Shown in pieces: positions 27,620 through 34,773 of a stretch of 64,000 bases of DNA; position 1 is the stretch's first letter; each line of letters starts with the position of its first letter. Made by a program: the position numbers and the translations under genes. The stretch is from Skermanella stibiiresistens SB22 (GTDB lineage Bacteria > Pseudomonadota > Alphaproteobacteria > Azospirillales > Azospirillaceae): contig NZ_AVFL01000009.1 in the NCBI RefSeq assembly GCF_000576635.1, positions 186,001-250,000 on the forward strand, in the 5' to 3' direction. The notes beneath the pieces are model-generated. The model saw only the letters and a list, made by a program, of their open reading frames with translations, searched no databases and had not been told where the DNA came from.

Positions 27620-28516
27620 ATGATGGGTGATCGGGTCAAGACTCTGATGGTTACCGGCGCTGGGGGACACTTGGGCCGGCGTGTCGTGGAGATCCTGTTG
27701 GCGGGCGGTCAAGGAAAGGTGATCGCCGGTTCGCGCGATCCGTCCAAGCTGACCGCCCTCGCCGAGTTGGGGGCTGAGATCCGGAAAGTCGATTTCGACG
27801 ATCCCGACCTCGCAGGTACCTTCGCCGGGGTCGACCGCCTGCTGATCGTCTCCACCGACGAGATCGCTGTTCCCGGCCGGCGCCTCGCGCAGCACAAGGC
27901 GGCGGTGGATGCCGCGGTGAAGGCGGGCGTCGGTCATGTGGTCTACACATCGATGCCGAACCCCGAGCCCGGCTCGCCGATCCCCTTCGCGCCGGATCAT
28001 TTCGGGACCGAACAGGCCCTGGCCGCCAGCGGGCTTGGCTGGACCGTTTTGCGCGACAGCTGGTACGCCGAGAACCTCCTCCTCTCGCTTCCCCATGTCC
28101 TGGCCACGGGCCAGTGGTTCACGTCGGCCGGGGATGGCCGCGTCGCCCACGTGACGCGCGACGACTGCGCGCGGGCCGCCGCGGCGGCTTTGGCGGCCGG
28201 GGAGAGAGGGAACGCCCGCTACGACGTGACCGGCCCCGAAGCCCTCACCACCACCGAGATCGCCGCTATCGCCAGTGACGTGTTCGGCAGGCCGATCACT
28301 GTGGTCCAGGTCACCGACGAACAGTTGGCGGAGGGCATGGTGGCATCCGGGGTTCCGGCATTCCTGGCGCCGATCCTGGTTTCGTTCGACACCAATACCC
28401 GCGTTGGCCGGGCGGATTTGGTCGGCGATGGCGTCAAGACGCTGACAGGCGAGGACCCGACGAGCCTGCGGGATTACCTGACCGCGAACAAGGCGGCGTT
28501 CCTGAAGGCGGTGTGA
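27620..28516 (+). CDS. NmrA/QorB-like NAD(P)H-binding oxidoreductase
   Basis: 298 residues; ATGATG start with a GAGG ribosome site. Rossmann motif TGAGGHLGRR (Gly13-Gly19), SRDPSKL for cofactor phosphate, and the atypical-SDR NmrA-like layout (VVYTSMPNPEPGSP, FGTEQALAASGLGWTVLRDSWYAEN). This matches the QorB/YtfG group of NAD(P)H:quinone oxidoreductases. It is divergent from the HxlR regulator, as in E. coli ytfG/ytfH, so it is probably induced by quinone or electrophile stress (inference). Confidence 0.85.
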   Translation: MMGDRVKTLMVTGAGGHLGRRVVEILLAGGQGKVIAGSRDPSKLTALAELGAEIRKVDFDDPDLAGTFAGVDRLLIVSTDEIAVPGRRLAQHKAAVDAAVKAGVGHVVYTSMPNPEPGSPIPFAPDHFGTEQALAASGLGWTVLRDSWYAENLLLSLPHVLATGQWFTSAGDGRVAHVTRDDCARAAAAALAAGERGNARYDVTGPEALTTTEIAAIASDVFGRPITVVQVTDEQLAEGMVASGVPAFLAPILVSFDTNTRVGRADLVGDGVKTLTGEDPTSLRDYLTANKAAFLKAV

Positions 28517-28592
28517 ACTTCGGTACCCGACCACGTTGTGCCCGCTTGCCCTGACGGTCACGGGGGCGGTGACGGGTGTGTGGCTTGGGGAG

Positions 28593-28695
28593 GGTCATCA
28601 TCGGTGACCTTGGAAAAAACTCGCCGAAGGTCATCCTTGGTCACTGTGGGTCACTATCCCGGCCGGAAGGTCATCATTCTTCCGGTCGGGGGTCA
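28593..28695. repeat. array of six GGTCA-Y motifs with ~10-bp phasing
   Basis: GGTCA followed by T or C occurs at 28593, 28629, 28639, 28649, 28669 and 28691. The middle copies are exactly 10, 10 and 20 bases apart, that is one or two helical turns. A 7-bp inverted repeat (CCGGAAG/CTTCCGG, 28663-28669 and 28679-28685, 9-base loop) lies inside the array. It sits between an oxidoreductase gene (upstream) and a convergent exported-protein gene. Function unknown: protein-binding array or a decayed repeat. Confidence 0.5.
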
Positions 28696-28752
28696 CTGTC
28701 GTGGCTCCCGACGGCGGGTGTGAACCGCAGCCGGGAGCTTCACGGCGCGACC

Positions 28753-28785
28753 CCTGAGGGCTTGGAGACCAAGCGGGACCTCAGG
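28753..28785. terminator. hairpin in convergent gap, possible terminator
   Basis: CCTGAGG-GCTTGG-aga-CCAAGC-(GGGA bulge)-CCTCAGG forms a 13-bp hairpin with one 4-base bulge. It begins eight bases past the stop of the minus-strand 203-residue gene. No T-run follows, so it may be a transcript-end stabiliser instead of a true intrinsic terminator. Confidence 0.4.
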
Positions 28786-28792
28786 CGGGCGA

Positions 28793-29401
28793 TCAGGCGT
28801 CGGTGGCGGCCTTGTCGGGGCCGATCATCAACTCCATCATTTCCCGTTCGATCCGATCCTTTTCCTCCTGCCAGCGCCTGCGGTCGCGGGCGATGGCGGT
28901 TAGGCCGGTTCGGCGGAACCAGTCATTCTGAAGGTTCCGCCGCTCATGCCACGCGGCGACACGCGCGCTGTGCCGCCGGTTGATTTCGTGCCGCTCTTCC
29001 GGGTCGGGGCTCAAGTTTCGCTGGTAAGCGCGGGTGAAATCGACGAGCGAGGGGCGCAGCGGGGTGGAGGATGGCAGTCCCAAGGCATCCAATTCCGCCC
29101 TGGTCCACTCCGCCCAGCGCGACAAGACTTTTTGCCCCGGTGCCACGCCCGGCCGAAACCGGGCCGGGATCGACAGCAGCGTCGTGGCATGGGCCGCTTC
29201 GATGTCACGAAGCCGCCTGCCGGTGTCGCGGTAGCGATCCAGGAGGGCGAGAAGCCCCGCCGGAAAGCCGCTTGGGAGCGACCCCGCCGATGAGGCCCCC
29301 GCCCTGAACGGAGCCGCCGCGATCAACAGGGCGGCCACGGCGGTGGAGAACAAGAATCGGCGCGAAACCGCGCCGGGTGTGGTAAGGCTGGCATCAGCCA
29401 T
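28793..29401 (-). CDS. exported hypothetical protein (possible Tat signal)
   Basis: 202 residues from the ATG at 29401, which has AAGGAC eight bases upstream; an earlier ATG at 29425 has none. The N-terminus contains SRRFLF followed by a hydrophobic stretch (STAVAALLIAAAPFRAGA), resembling a twin-arginine signal. The mature part is helical and very rich in Arg and Trp (RHSARVAAWHERRNLQNDW, RRRWQEEKDRIEREMMELM). No family recognised. It stands alone with a strong hairpin in its leader. Confidence 0.5.
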   Translation of the reverse strand: MADASLTTPGAVSRRFLFSTAVAALLIAAAPFRAGASSAGSLPSGFPAGLLALLDRYRDTGRRLRDIEAAHATTLLSIPARFRPGVAPGQKVLSRWAEWTRAELDALGLPSSTPLRPSLVDFTRAYQRNLSPDPEERHEINRRHSARVAAWHERRNLQNDWFRRTGLTAIARDRRRWQEEKDRIEREMMELMIGPDKAATDA

Positions 29402-29434
29402 CGATGATGTCCTTGAAGGTTGCATCGTTGGTCA

Positions 29435-29471
29435 GGTTGGGTTTGGGGAATGGCCGTTCCCCTGCCCAACC
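29435..29471 (-). promoter_or_regulatory. long hairpin in the leader of the 202-residue exported protein gene
   Basis: GGTTGGG-(3)-GGGGAA-tggccg-TTCCCC-(2)-CCCAACC: 13 paired bases with a small internal loop, 34-70 bases upstream of the start codon at 29401. Within a 5' leader it could be a regulatory hairpin, or a terminator-like structure shielding the gene; there is no T-run. Confidence 0.35.
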
Positions 29472-30009
29472 GCCCTCGCGGTTGCGGAAGGTGCGCCGAC
29501 ACTGGACCGAATACGGTGGTAGGTCAAGGCGAATGGGGTTATTTGAGACAAAATTCCGGGTGGCTCGCTCTTGGCGAGAGTGGGTGGCGTGATTTACGGG
29601 TTCAAAGATCCGGCTGGCGTCATGGTGGTGGTATAGCCGCGCGGAGTTAGGAATTCAATCCGGATTTTTGACGTGAGCAGCTGGTGAGGCGGTCAGGCGG
29701 CAAGTTGAAACGATGCCGTATGGCTTCGCAGAAGAGTGAAAATATCGATGTATGGCACCTTGATGCGTGACAACCTCCGAGAGTGGAAAACCCTTTTAGA
29801 GCGTTAGAGGGCCTACACTATTCCTAACCCGTTCTTCATGCGCAGATTTACATCGAAATAAGAGACATATTCTTCTTAGTGCAGGGATTTGCATGCATGT
29901 TGATTTACTTATCATACTAATTAGTGCATAGCCAATAAATCTTGCCATCCATACGAGCCCTCTCTACAGTATATGAATGAGCGTTAGTCCGAACAGTGAG
30001 GAAATTTTT
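29472..30009. other. gene-poor stretch with composition change
   Basis: No convincing gene in about 540 bases. The left half is GC-rich like the core genome; from about 29,720 the sequence turns AT-rich and stays so to about 31.3 kb. This marks the left edge of the accessory region. I see no tRNA fragment, integrase remnant or terminal inverted repeat here. Confidence 0.6.
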
Positions 30010-30759
30010 ATGCCCATTGAAATTCCAAGCTCCGACGAGAGGCGCTCAGCTCTTCGAGCTATTGTTGAAAGTATAGCTAGTTTTGAACCTATAACAGGCG
30101 CTTTAACGCGTATATACACGTACACACACCCATCGCAGTTCGAGCGTGACATCGAGACGTGGCGGAAAAATATTACAATCGCAGCAAATTTCCATGAGAC
30201 AGCTATTGAAGAACTAGAATCAATCCTCCGACCAAAGCTGCGTATTGGCGAAGTCGCGGCGCAAATCTCGACTTATTTGGTCAGAGCTACGACAAATGGA
30301 TTTTACGACATGCATGGTTGGAACGAGATCAAAGCGGCATTTCCAAATGCAAATGAGATCGAAATCCATGATGCCCTTGCTGAACTGAAGCACTGCGGAC
30401 TAATTCATGTACATTCCGCCATAGGTGCGCCGGTAGCCGCAATTCACACCACTTATGATCTATTTTGGGCCTTCGACGGGGCTGTGATGGGCTACGACAC
30501 CAGAGCGGATGCCGTTTACCTAGCTGAATCCCTACTGGAAGATGACTGCAACGCAGTGATACCGAGATTGCATGAAAAGACCGGTTGGAATAGGCGGCGC
30601 TTTAATCCGCCATTGGCTTACTTGTTGCAATTCTTCGCTCCCGGTCGCATAAGCAATGAACTCCAGAATCAGTATCCGACAACTAATGTGATCATAACCG
30701 CAGATGAACGATATCATTTGAAAGCGTTTGCGCAACAACATCGGAAGCCTGATGTGTAA
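30010..30759 (+). CDS. unknown soluble protein, AT-rich island
   Basis: 249 residues from the ATG at 30010, chosen because GAGG lies eight bases upstream; an ATG at 29977 is in frame. The N-terminal part is helical (SDERRSALRAIVESIASFEP). A central stretch GWNEIKAAFPNANEIEIHDALAELKHCGLIHV looks like a winged-helix helix-turn-helix unit. No transmembrane segment or catalytic motif is evident. A and T are far more frequent than in core genes and rare codons (ATA, TTA, AGA) occur, consistent with recent transfer. A small membrane protein gene follows 141 bases downstream on the same strand. Confidence 0.55.
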   Translation: MPIEIPSSDERRSALRAIVESIASFEPITGALTRIYTYTHPSQFERDIETWRKNITIAANFHETAIEELESILRPKLRIGEVAAQISTYLVRATTNGFYDMHGWNEIKAAFPNANEIEIHDALAELKHCGLIHVHSAIGAPVAAIHTTYDLFWAFDGAVMGYDTRADAVYLAESLLEDDCNAVIPRLHEKTGWNRRRFNPPLAYLLQFFAPGRISNELQNQYPTTNVIITADERYHLKAFAQQHRKPDV

Positions 30760-30900
30760 CTTGTTAAACATGGTAAATTACAATTAAATACTTCACAGAT
30801 TAAAGGATTTTTGGGAATAAAATTAGCACTTAGAAAATAAAAATTCACTACTCAATTTTGTAAAAATTTAAAACCTTCACCCTAAAAAGAGAAAACTACC

Positions 30901-31212
30901 ATGCAAAGTCTTCCTTCGCTGATTGAAAGTATCGTTAAATCTGGCTTTAGTGGAGATATTAAGGTTATCCTGGCCATTTTGTTATTCTTTATACTTGGTG
31001 TACTGGCAATATTCTCGCGATCTCCAGCGATAAAGGATCGGTCCTTTGAGTTGATTCTCCTTTCCATATTATGCCCGACAATAATGATTATCGCAGTCCA
31101 AAAAAATGCGCGGCATGAAATCTACGCAGGGCTTTTAGGTACCCTCATAGGATACTTCTTCAATGCTTCTAAAACCAGAATTGAAGCCAAATCTAATGAA
31201 AAAGGTAAATAG
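30901..31212 (+). CDS. small membrane protein, AT-rich island
   Basis: 103 residues with three hydrophobic segments at about 21-40, 50-66 and 75-88 (VILAILLFFILGVLAIF, ELILLSILCPTIMIIAV, YAGLLGTLIGYFF). A short amphipathic N-terminus precedes them and a Lys-rich cytosolic tail follows. The closing GTLIGYFFNASK pattern resembles small phage- or island-borne membrane proteins. There is no signal peptide and no recognised family. It may be co-transcribed with the preceding 249-residue protein gene. Confidence 0.5.
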   Translation: MQSLPSLIESIVKSGFSGDIKVILAILLFFILGVLAIFSRSPAIKDRSFELILLSILCPTIMIIAVQKNARHEIYAGLLGTLIGYFFNASKTRIEAKSNEKGK

Positions 31213-31365
31213 CTGTTCTGTTAAAAACAGCCAGGATCGTTGAAAATGCATCATGCTTGAAGCTGCTCTGCTTAATGACTTGTCCCTATACCCACAGTCC
31301 GCCGCTGCACTTACAGCGTGTGACAATGCATGTACATGGCAATGCGGCCAATTGGGAGATCCCCC

Positions 31366-31635
31366 ATGCGACAGCCGGTGACGATGCATTTCGACCCAGC
31401 CGTGCTGTTGGCTGCCAGGAGCAAGGCAGCCAGTGACAATAGAACGCCTACCAGATATATCGAGACCCTGATGCGCCATGACCTTCACATGGAAGATGCC
31501 GAACCAACTCTTGAGGTGATCGCCCCCGCTGGCATTCGCGATTCTGTCATTGTTCCAAATCCCCATGAGACGGCAGAGGAGAGGAAGCATCGTGATGAGG
31601 TGTTCTTCGCCGTTCTTGATGCTGGCGGATATTAG
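31366..31635 (+). CDS. ribbon-helix-helix-like small protein
   Basis: 89 residues from the ATG at 31366 (GGGAG upstream); an in-frame start at 31330 lacks one. The N-terminal PVTMHFDPAVLLAARSKA strand followed by two helices (NRTPTRYIETLMRHDL) fits an RHH/CopG-type DNA-binding fold, as in many antitoxins. The C-terminal half is acidic (NPHETAEERKHRDEVFF). No toxin gene follows it directly; the nearest toxin-antitoxin pair is convergent. Call by pattern only. Confidence 0.5.
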   Translation: MRQPVTMHFDPAVLLAARSKAASDNRTPTRYIETLMRHDLHMEDAEPTLEVIAPAGIRDSVIVPNPHETAEERKHRDEVFFAVLDAGGY

Positions 31636-31702
31636 TGGCGATGCCGTTCAAGGCATGAAAAACAAAGCGGCTGGAGTCATCAAAAGGCGTGATGCTTGAC
31701 CG

Positions 31703-31891
31703 TTAAAATACCTTAAGGAGCCCGGTGTCTTTCAAGACCTTATTGGCAGGGTGCTTTGATTTGAAATTATTATCAACCAAGACGTTGGTGATGGCGCTAT
31801 ACCATATCTCATGGTCGCCTTTTCCGCTTCTAACCCAATAGCATCCAGCGTCTCGGAGAAGCTGTTTCAGACGCGGCGTGTATCCGACCAT
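31703..31891 (-). CDS. hicA: HicA-like mRNA-interferase toxin
   Basis: 62 residues. Clear HicA features: YTPRLKQLLRDAGCYWVR, the catalytic-histidine segment SGKGDHEIWYS, and HPANKVLKDTGL at the end. HicA is a double-stranded-RNA-binding-fold ribonuclease that cuts mRNA. Its ATG overlaps the stop of the upstream DUF1902 antitoxin gene (TGATG), a start chosen over a TTG four codons earlier. This is the second gene of the toxin-antitoxin pair, so translation is coupled. Confidence 0.85.
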   Translation of the reverse strand: MVGYTPRLKQLLRDAGCYWVRSGKGDHEIWYSAITNVLVDNNFKSKHPANKVLKDTGLLKVF

Positions 31892-32139
31892 CAGGAGAGA
31901 CAACGAAGATTTTCCAGCCGTTCGGCCATCAGGTGGATGGGGAGATCCGCTCCCGGCTCGAAATCGATCAGATAGCTGTTCATCATGACCAATTCCGGAA
32001 TTATGACGCGCAGCTTCGCCAATAGCTCTTCAGTGGTTTCAGCTTCGGCGCTCAGCCCCGGCACATGGCTTTCGGAGACATACCACACGCGGGCCTCATC
32101 ATCCCAACATGCGTGAACTTTGAAAGGCTTGCTGACCAT
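31891..32139 (-). CDS. hicB: DUF1902 HicB-like antitoxin
   Basis: 82 residues from the ATG at 32139, chosen because AAGGG is well spaced upstream; an extension to 32211 has no ribosome site. The HicB-type domain is clear: FKVHACWDDEARVWYV, ESHVPGLSAEAETTEELLAKL and PELVMMN. DUF1902 proteins are partners of HicA toxins. It comes first in the operon, and its stop overlaps the HicA start. No separate DNA-binding domain is visible, so autoregulation may need the complex. Confidence 0.85.
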   Translation of the reverse strand: MVSKPFKVHACWDDEARVWYVSESHVPGLSAEAETTEELLAKLRVIIPELVMMNSYLIDFEPGADLPIHLMAERLENLRCLS

Positions 32140-32232
32140 CGTCGCGCCCTTTTCATCCAGCCCGGCATCCAGCGTCACCATACCGTGGGGCTTTTCTCCA
32201 CGTTTCAACATGGCACTAGGTCATTAAGAGTG

Positions 32233-32261
32233 CCACGCATCCTTGGTTGTATCATGCGTGG
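32233..32261. promoter_or_regulatory. inverted repeat upstream of the hicBA operon
   Basis: CCACGCAT-(13)-ATGCGTGG, a perfect 8-bp inverted repeat ending about 94 bases upstream of the DUF1902 start. Toxin-antitoxin operons usually have such an operator; the assignment is by position and symmetry only. Confidence 0.35.
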
Positions 32262-32373
32262 TCGGGCGTCCATCAACCAATACGGCCAGTGCTGTCAGCG
32301 AGATGACAGCGTCTCGATCCTCGCCGCTAGCCCTCGGCTTCCCTTCGGTGTTCAAACCCTTCCTGTACAACTG

Positions 32374-32577
32374 TCAATGGATGAACATCTTCAGAAAAAT
32401 GTCAATCTGAAAGGCGAGGACGAAGCCCATCATCCACTTCAGCAAACTCATATCGGCCTTGAGGATGCCAACGTCATCATCCCGCTTGCTCAATGCCGCC
32501 GCAGCTTTCACGGCCTTTTCCTCAGGTACGTCTATGGAACGAAATGCCTCGTAAGCTCCATTTTGCATTGTCGTCAT
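32374..32577 (-). CDS. small coiled-coil protein with C-terminal membrane anchor
   Basis: 67 residues from the ATG at 32577 (a TTG four codons upstream is possible). The helix VPEEKAVKAAAALSKRDDDV is followed by LKADMSLLKWMMGFVLAFQI and a hydrophobic tail, the layout of short DUF1640-like coiled-coil proteins anchored by one C-terminal transmembrane helix. No clear ribosome site. It lies just downstream of the tRNA-Arg terminator and within the accessory region. Function unknown. Confidence 0.5.
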   Translation of the reverse strand: MTTMQNGAYEAFRSIDVPEEKAVKAAAALSKRDDDVGILKADMSLLKWMMGFVLAFQIDIFLKMFIH

Positions 32578-32586
32578 GACGCCGGA

Positions 32587-32617
32587 CAAAGAAATGGCCC
32601 CGCGTGGGCGAGGCCAT
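32587..32617 (-). terminator. terminator of the tRNA-Arg transcript
   Basis: On the minus strand: ATGGCCTCGC-CCAC-GCGGGGCCAT (10-bp stem with one G-U pair, tetraloop) then TTCTTT. It lies 27 bases beyond the tRNA 3' end. Confidence 0.8.
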
Positions 32618-32643
32618 ATTGCCGCAGGGGTCTGGCTTGGGAT

Positions 32644-32720
32644 TGGCGCGCCCTGCTGGATTCGAACCAGCGACCGTCCGCTTAGAAGGCGGGTGCTCTA
32701 TCCAGCTGAGCTAAGGGCGC
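32644..32720 (-). tRNA. tRNA-Arg (anticodon TCT)
   Basis: 77 bases including an encoded CCA. Acceptor GCGCCCT/AGGGCGC, D-arm AGCTCAGCTGGATAGAGC, anticodon loop CTTCTAA (TCT), T-arm GCTGGTTCGAATCCAGC, discriminator G. The 3' end faces left, toward the AT-rich region, as expected of a tRNA used as an integration target. Confidence 0.97.
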
Positions 32721-32755
32721 TCGCCCGGCCCGAGGACCGGATGCCCGGCGCGTCG

Positions 32756-33049
32756 TCAGCGTACGCGGTCGGGGCGGAAATTGTCGGCGTAGTTGCGCGG
32801 GCGGACGCGGCGCTGGTGGGCGTCCTGGACCATGAACTCCCAGCCCTTGCGTTCGGCGAAGGCAACGGCCTCGTCCTTGGTCGGGAACTTGAGGCGCACC
32901 TGGTTGAGGGTGTCGCCGGACGAGATCCAACCCATCAGGGGCTCGGCGCGTCGCGCCGTCGCGATTTCGTATTCAAGAACCCAATGACTCTGCTTGCCAC
33001 GCCCCGACTGCATGGTCGACTTACTGGGCTGATAAATACGCACCTGCAT
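32756..33049 (-). CDS. NDUFS4-like complex I accessory subunit (ETC complex I subunit region)
   Basis: 97 residues from the ATG at 33049 (GGAGAAGC upstream). The whole protein is the ETC complex I subunit domain: VRIYQPSKSTMQSGRG, HWVLEYE, the GWISSGDTLNQVRLKFPTKDEAV core and the AFAERKGWEFMV C-terminus. This is the bacterial counterpart of mitochondrial NDUFS4 (18-kDa subunit), found in Alphaproteobacteria, and should bind the NADH-dehydrogenase peripheral arm. It lies between tRNA-Pro and tRNA-Arg on the same strand, with 28 and 35 bases on either side, so all three may share a transcript. Confidence 0.9.
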   Translation of the reverse strand: MQVRIYQPSKSTMQSGRGKQSHWVLEYEIATARRAEPLMGWISSGDTLNQVRLKFPTKDEAVAFAERKGWEFMVQDAHQRRVRPRNYADNFRPDRVR

Positions 33050-33077
33050 GGTTCGCTTCTCCACGACTTCTAGCATA

Positions 33078-33154
33078 TGGTCGGAGCGCCGAGATTCGAA
33101 CTCGGGACCCTCTGCTCCCAAAGCAGATGCGCTACCAGACTGCGCTACGCTCCG
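33078..33154 (-). tRNA. tRNA-Pro (anticodon TGG)
   Basis: 77 bases including CCA. Acceptor CGGAGCG/CGCTCCG, D-arm AGCGCAGTCTGGTAGCGC, anticodon loop TTTGGGA (TGG), T-arm CCCGAGTTCGAATCTCGG. Confidence 0.97.
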
Positions 33155-33321
33155 CCATGCCGGTGACATACAACATCGCCGCGTTCCCGGCAACCCACCG
33201 CCCCGGATAGGGTGTCAAGAAAGTTGGGGCGGTCCTGTGTACCGGGAGGTCTGTTCATGGGCGGCGGTTTGAGAGTGCGGTACGCGGGTGGCGGGGTTCG
33301 GTTGGCTGGTTTTCGGTGCGG

Positions 33322-33398
33322 GCGGGCTTGACCCGCGTATCCACGTGCGAATCTGGAACGCTCCCTAGGTACCACGTGGATACGCGGGTCAAGCCCGC
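33322..33398. repeat. REP-like palindromic repeat, 26-bp perfect stem
   Basis: Left arm 33322-33347 (GCGGGCTTGACCCGCG...CCACGTG) is exactly complementary to right arm 33373-33398, with a 25-base loop. The core GGCTTGACCC and the trailing GCATGACGAAA match the style of interspersed palindromes common in Alphaproteobacteria, often mis-translated as 'GLDPRIH'. The remaining sequence in the gene-free stretch 33,155-33,559 has nothing else I can identify. Confidence 0.85.
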
Positions 33399-33559
33399 GC
33401 ATGACGAAATTCGATGAGGCTGGCGGAGCTTCAGACGAGGCCAAGCCTAAAGTTAGCGCCTATGGGATGCCTACCGGGATATCGTCTGGACATCTCCTGA
33501 GCGCCATGGCATTCGGCGGCACTTGATCAGGTCCATACGAACCGCACGGGGATGTCCGA

Positions 33560-34225
33560 GTGACCCAGCAATCCATGTTCCTGCCGCCGGCGATCCACCA
33601 GTACATCCTCGACAACTCGCTGCGCGAGCCGCCGGTGTTGGCGCGGCTGCGGGCGGAGACGGCCACCCTGACAGAGGGCTTCTACCAGATAGCGCCCGAG
33701 GAAGGGCAGATGCTGACCCTGGTGCTGGAGCTGCTGCGGGCGCGGCGGACGCTGGATATCGGGGTGTTCACCGGCTACAGCGCGACCGTCGCGGCGCTGG
33801 CGCTGCCGCCGGAGGGGCGGGTGATCGCCTGTGACGTCAGCGTGGAGTGGACGGATGTGGCGCGGCGCTATTGGGACGAGGCGGGGGTCGCCGACAAGAT
33901 CGACCTGCGGCTGGCGCCGGCGACCGAGACGCTGGCGGCGCTGATCGGCGAAGGGGCGGCGGGCAGCTTCGACTTCGCGCTGATCGACGCCGACAAGGAG
34001 CTTTACCCGACATACTACGAACAGGCGCTGACCCTGACGCGGCCGGGCGGCGTGATCGCGATCGACAATACCTTGTGGCGCGGCACTGTCGCCGATCCCG
34101 ACGCCAACAAGGCGAAGACCCGGACCTTCCGCGAGTTCAACGCCTTCGTCCATGCCGACGAGCGGGTGACGCAGGTCCTGCTGCCGCTGGGTGACGGGTT
34201 GACCCTGGCGCGGAAGCGGCCCTGA
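33560..34225 (+). CDS. class I SAM-dependent O-methyltransferase
   Basis: 221 residues, GTG start with GGGG upstream. It has the caffeoyl-CoA O-methyltransferase-like pattern: LDIGVFTGYSATVAALAL (SAM motif I), IACDVSVEWTDVARRYW, the metal-binding FALIDADKELY and the late IAIDNTLWRGTVADP. Such enzymes are cation-dependent and cytosolic; the substrate is usually a catechol or related oxygen acceptor and cannot be predicted here. Monocistronic; converges with the DUF192 gene. Confidence 0.88.
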   Translation: MTQQSMFLPPAIHQYILDNSLREPPVLARLRAETATLTEGFYQIAPEEGQMLTLVLELLRARRTLDIGVFTGYSATVAALALPPEGRVIACDVSVEWTDVARRYWDEAGVADKIDLRLAPATETLAALIGEGAAGSFDFALIDADKELYPTYYEQALTLTRPGGVIAIDNTLWRGTVADPDANKAKTRTFREFNAFVHADERVTQVLLPLGDGLTLARKRP

Positions 34226-34243
34226 GCGAGAGGGCTTTGGGTT

Positions 34244-34714
34244 TTATTGGGCCGGCAGCGACTTGTGGATCACGCGGTCGCCGGCGTGGATGCCCAGGCG
34301 CTTCGCCATGCCGCCGCCGATCTCCAGCACCGCGTGGACCGGGCCGGCGGAGCTGATCGTGTCGAGCGACTGGGGCACGGCGTTCTCGTGGATGTTGACG
34401 ATGACGCCGCCCGCTCCGATGAACACCATGTCCAGCGGGATGAAGGTGTTCTTCATCCACATCGACATGGGCTGTTCCTTCGGCAGCACGAACAGCATGC
34501 CGGCGTCGGGCTCCAGGCTTTGCCGGAACATCAGCCCCTGAGCCATCTGGCGCGGCGTCTCCGCCAGTTCGATGGTGAAGCCGAACTTGCCGCCGGACGC
34601 GGTCTCGATGGTCAGACGGTCGGTGCGGAAGGTCTCCGCGGCGGATGAGGGACCCAGGCCGGCCGCGACAAGCAGCAGGACGAGGGTGAGGGTTCTGATG
34701 ATCGCGGCAGCCAT
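34244..34714 (-). CDS. DUF192 exported protein
   Basis: 156 residues from the ATG at 34714. A hydrophobic signal (IRTLTLVLLLVAAGLGPSSA) precedes the DUF192 domain with its diagnostic MWMKNTFIPLDMVFI, GLMFRQSLEPDAGMLF and AVLEIGGGMAKRLGI. DUF192 proteins are small beta-barrel-like envelope proteins of unknown activity. The likely promoter lies in the 59-base gap before the histone-deacetylase-family gene, or the two are co-transcribed. Confidence 0.85.
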   Translation of the reverse strand: MAAAIIRTLTLVLLLVAAGLGPSSAAETFRTDRLTIETASGGKFGFTIELAETPRQMAQGLMFRQSLEPDAGMLFVLPKEQPMSMWMKNTFIPLDMVFIGAGGVIVNIHENAVPQSLDTISSAGPVHAVLEIGGGMAKRLGIHAGDRVIHKSLPAQ

Positions 34715-34773
34715 GATCCAGTCGCTACAGGAGCTTGTCGGGGATGTAAAGCATTTGAGCGGAGGCGATCCGG

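Noticed and set aside
28593-28695. CRISPR array
   Set aside because: The repeat unit is only 5-6 bases with no uniform spacers and no cas genes in the window.
28517-30009. Left attachment site (copy of the tRNA-Arg 3' end) for the island
   Set aside because: No stretch resembling the tRNA T-arm/acceptor end was found by eye in this interval.
33145-33444. A 99-codon frame reading GLDPRIH
   Set aside because: Common spurious translation of the alphaproteobacterial palindromic repeat, not a gene.
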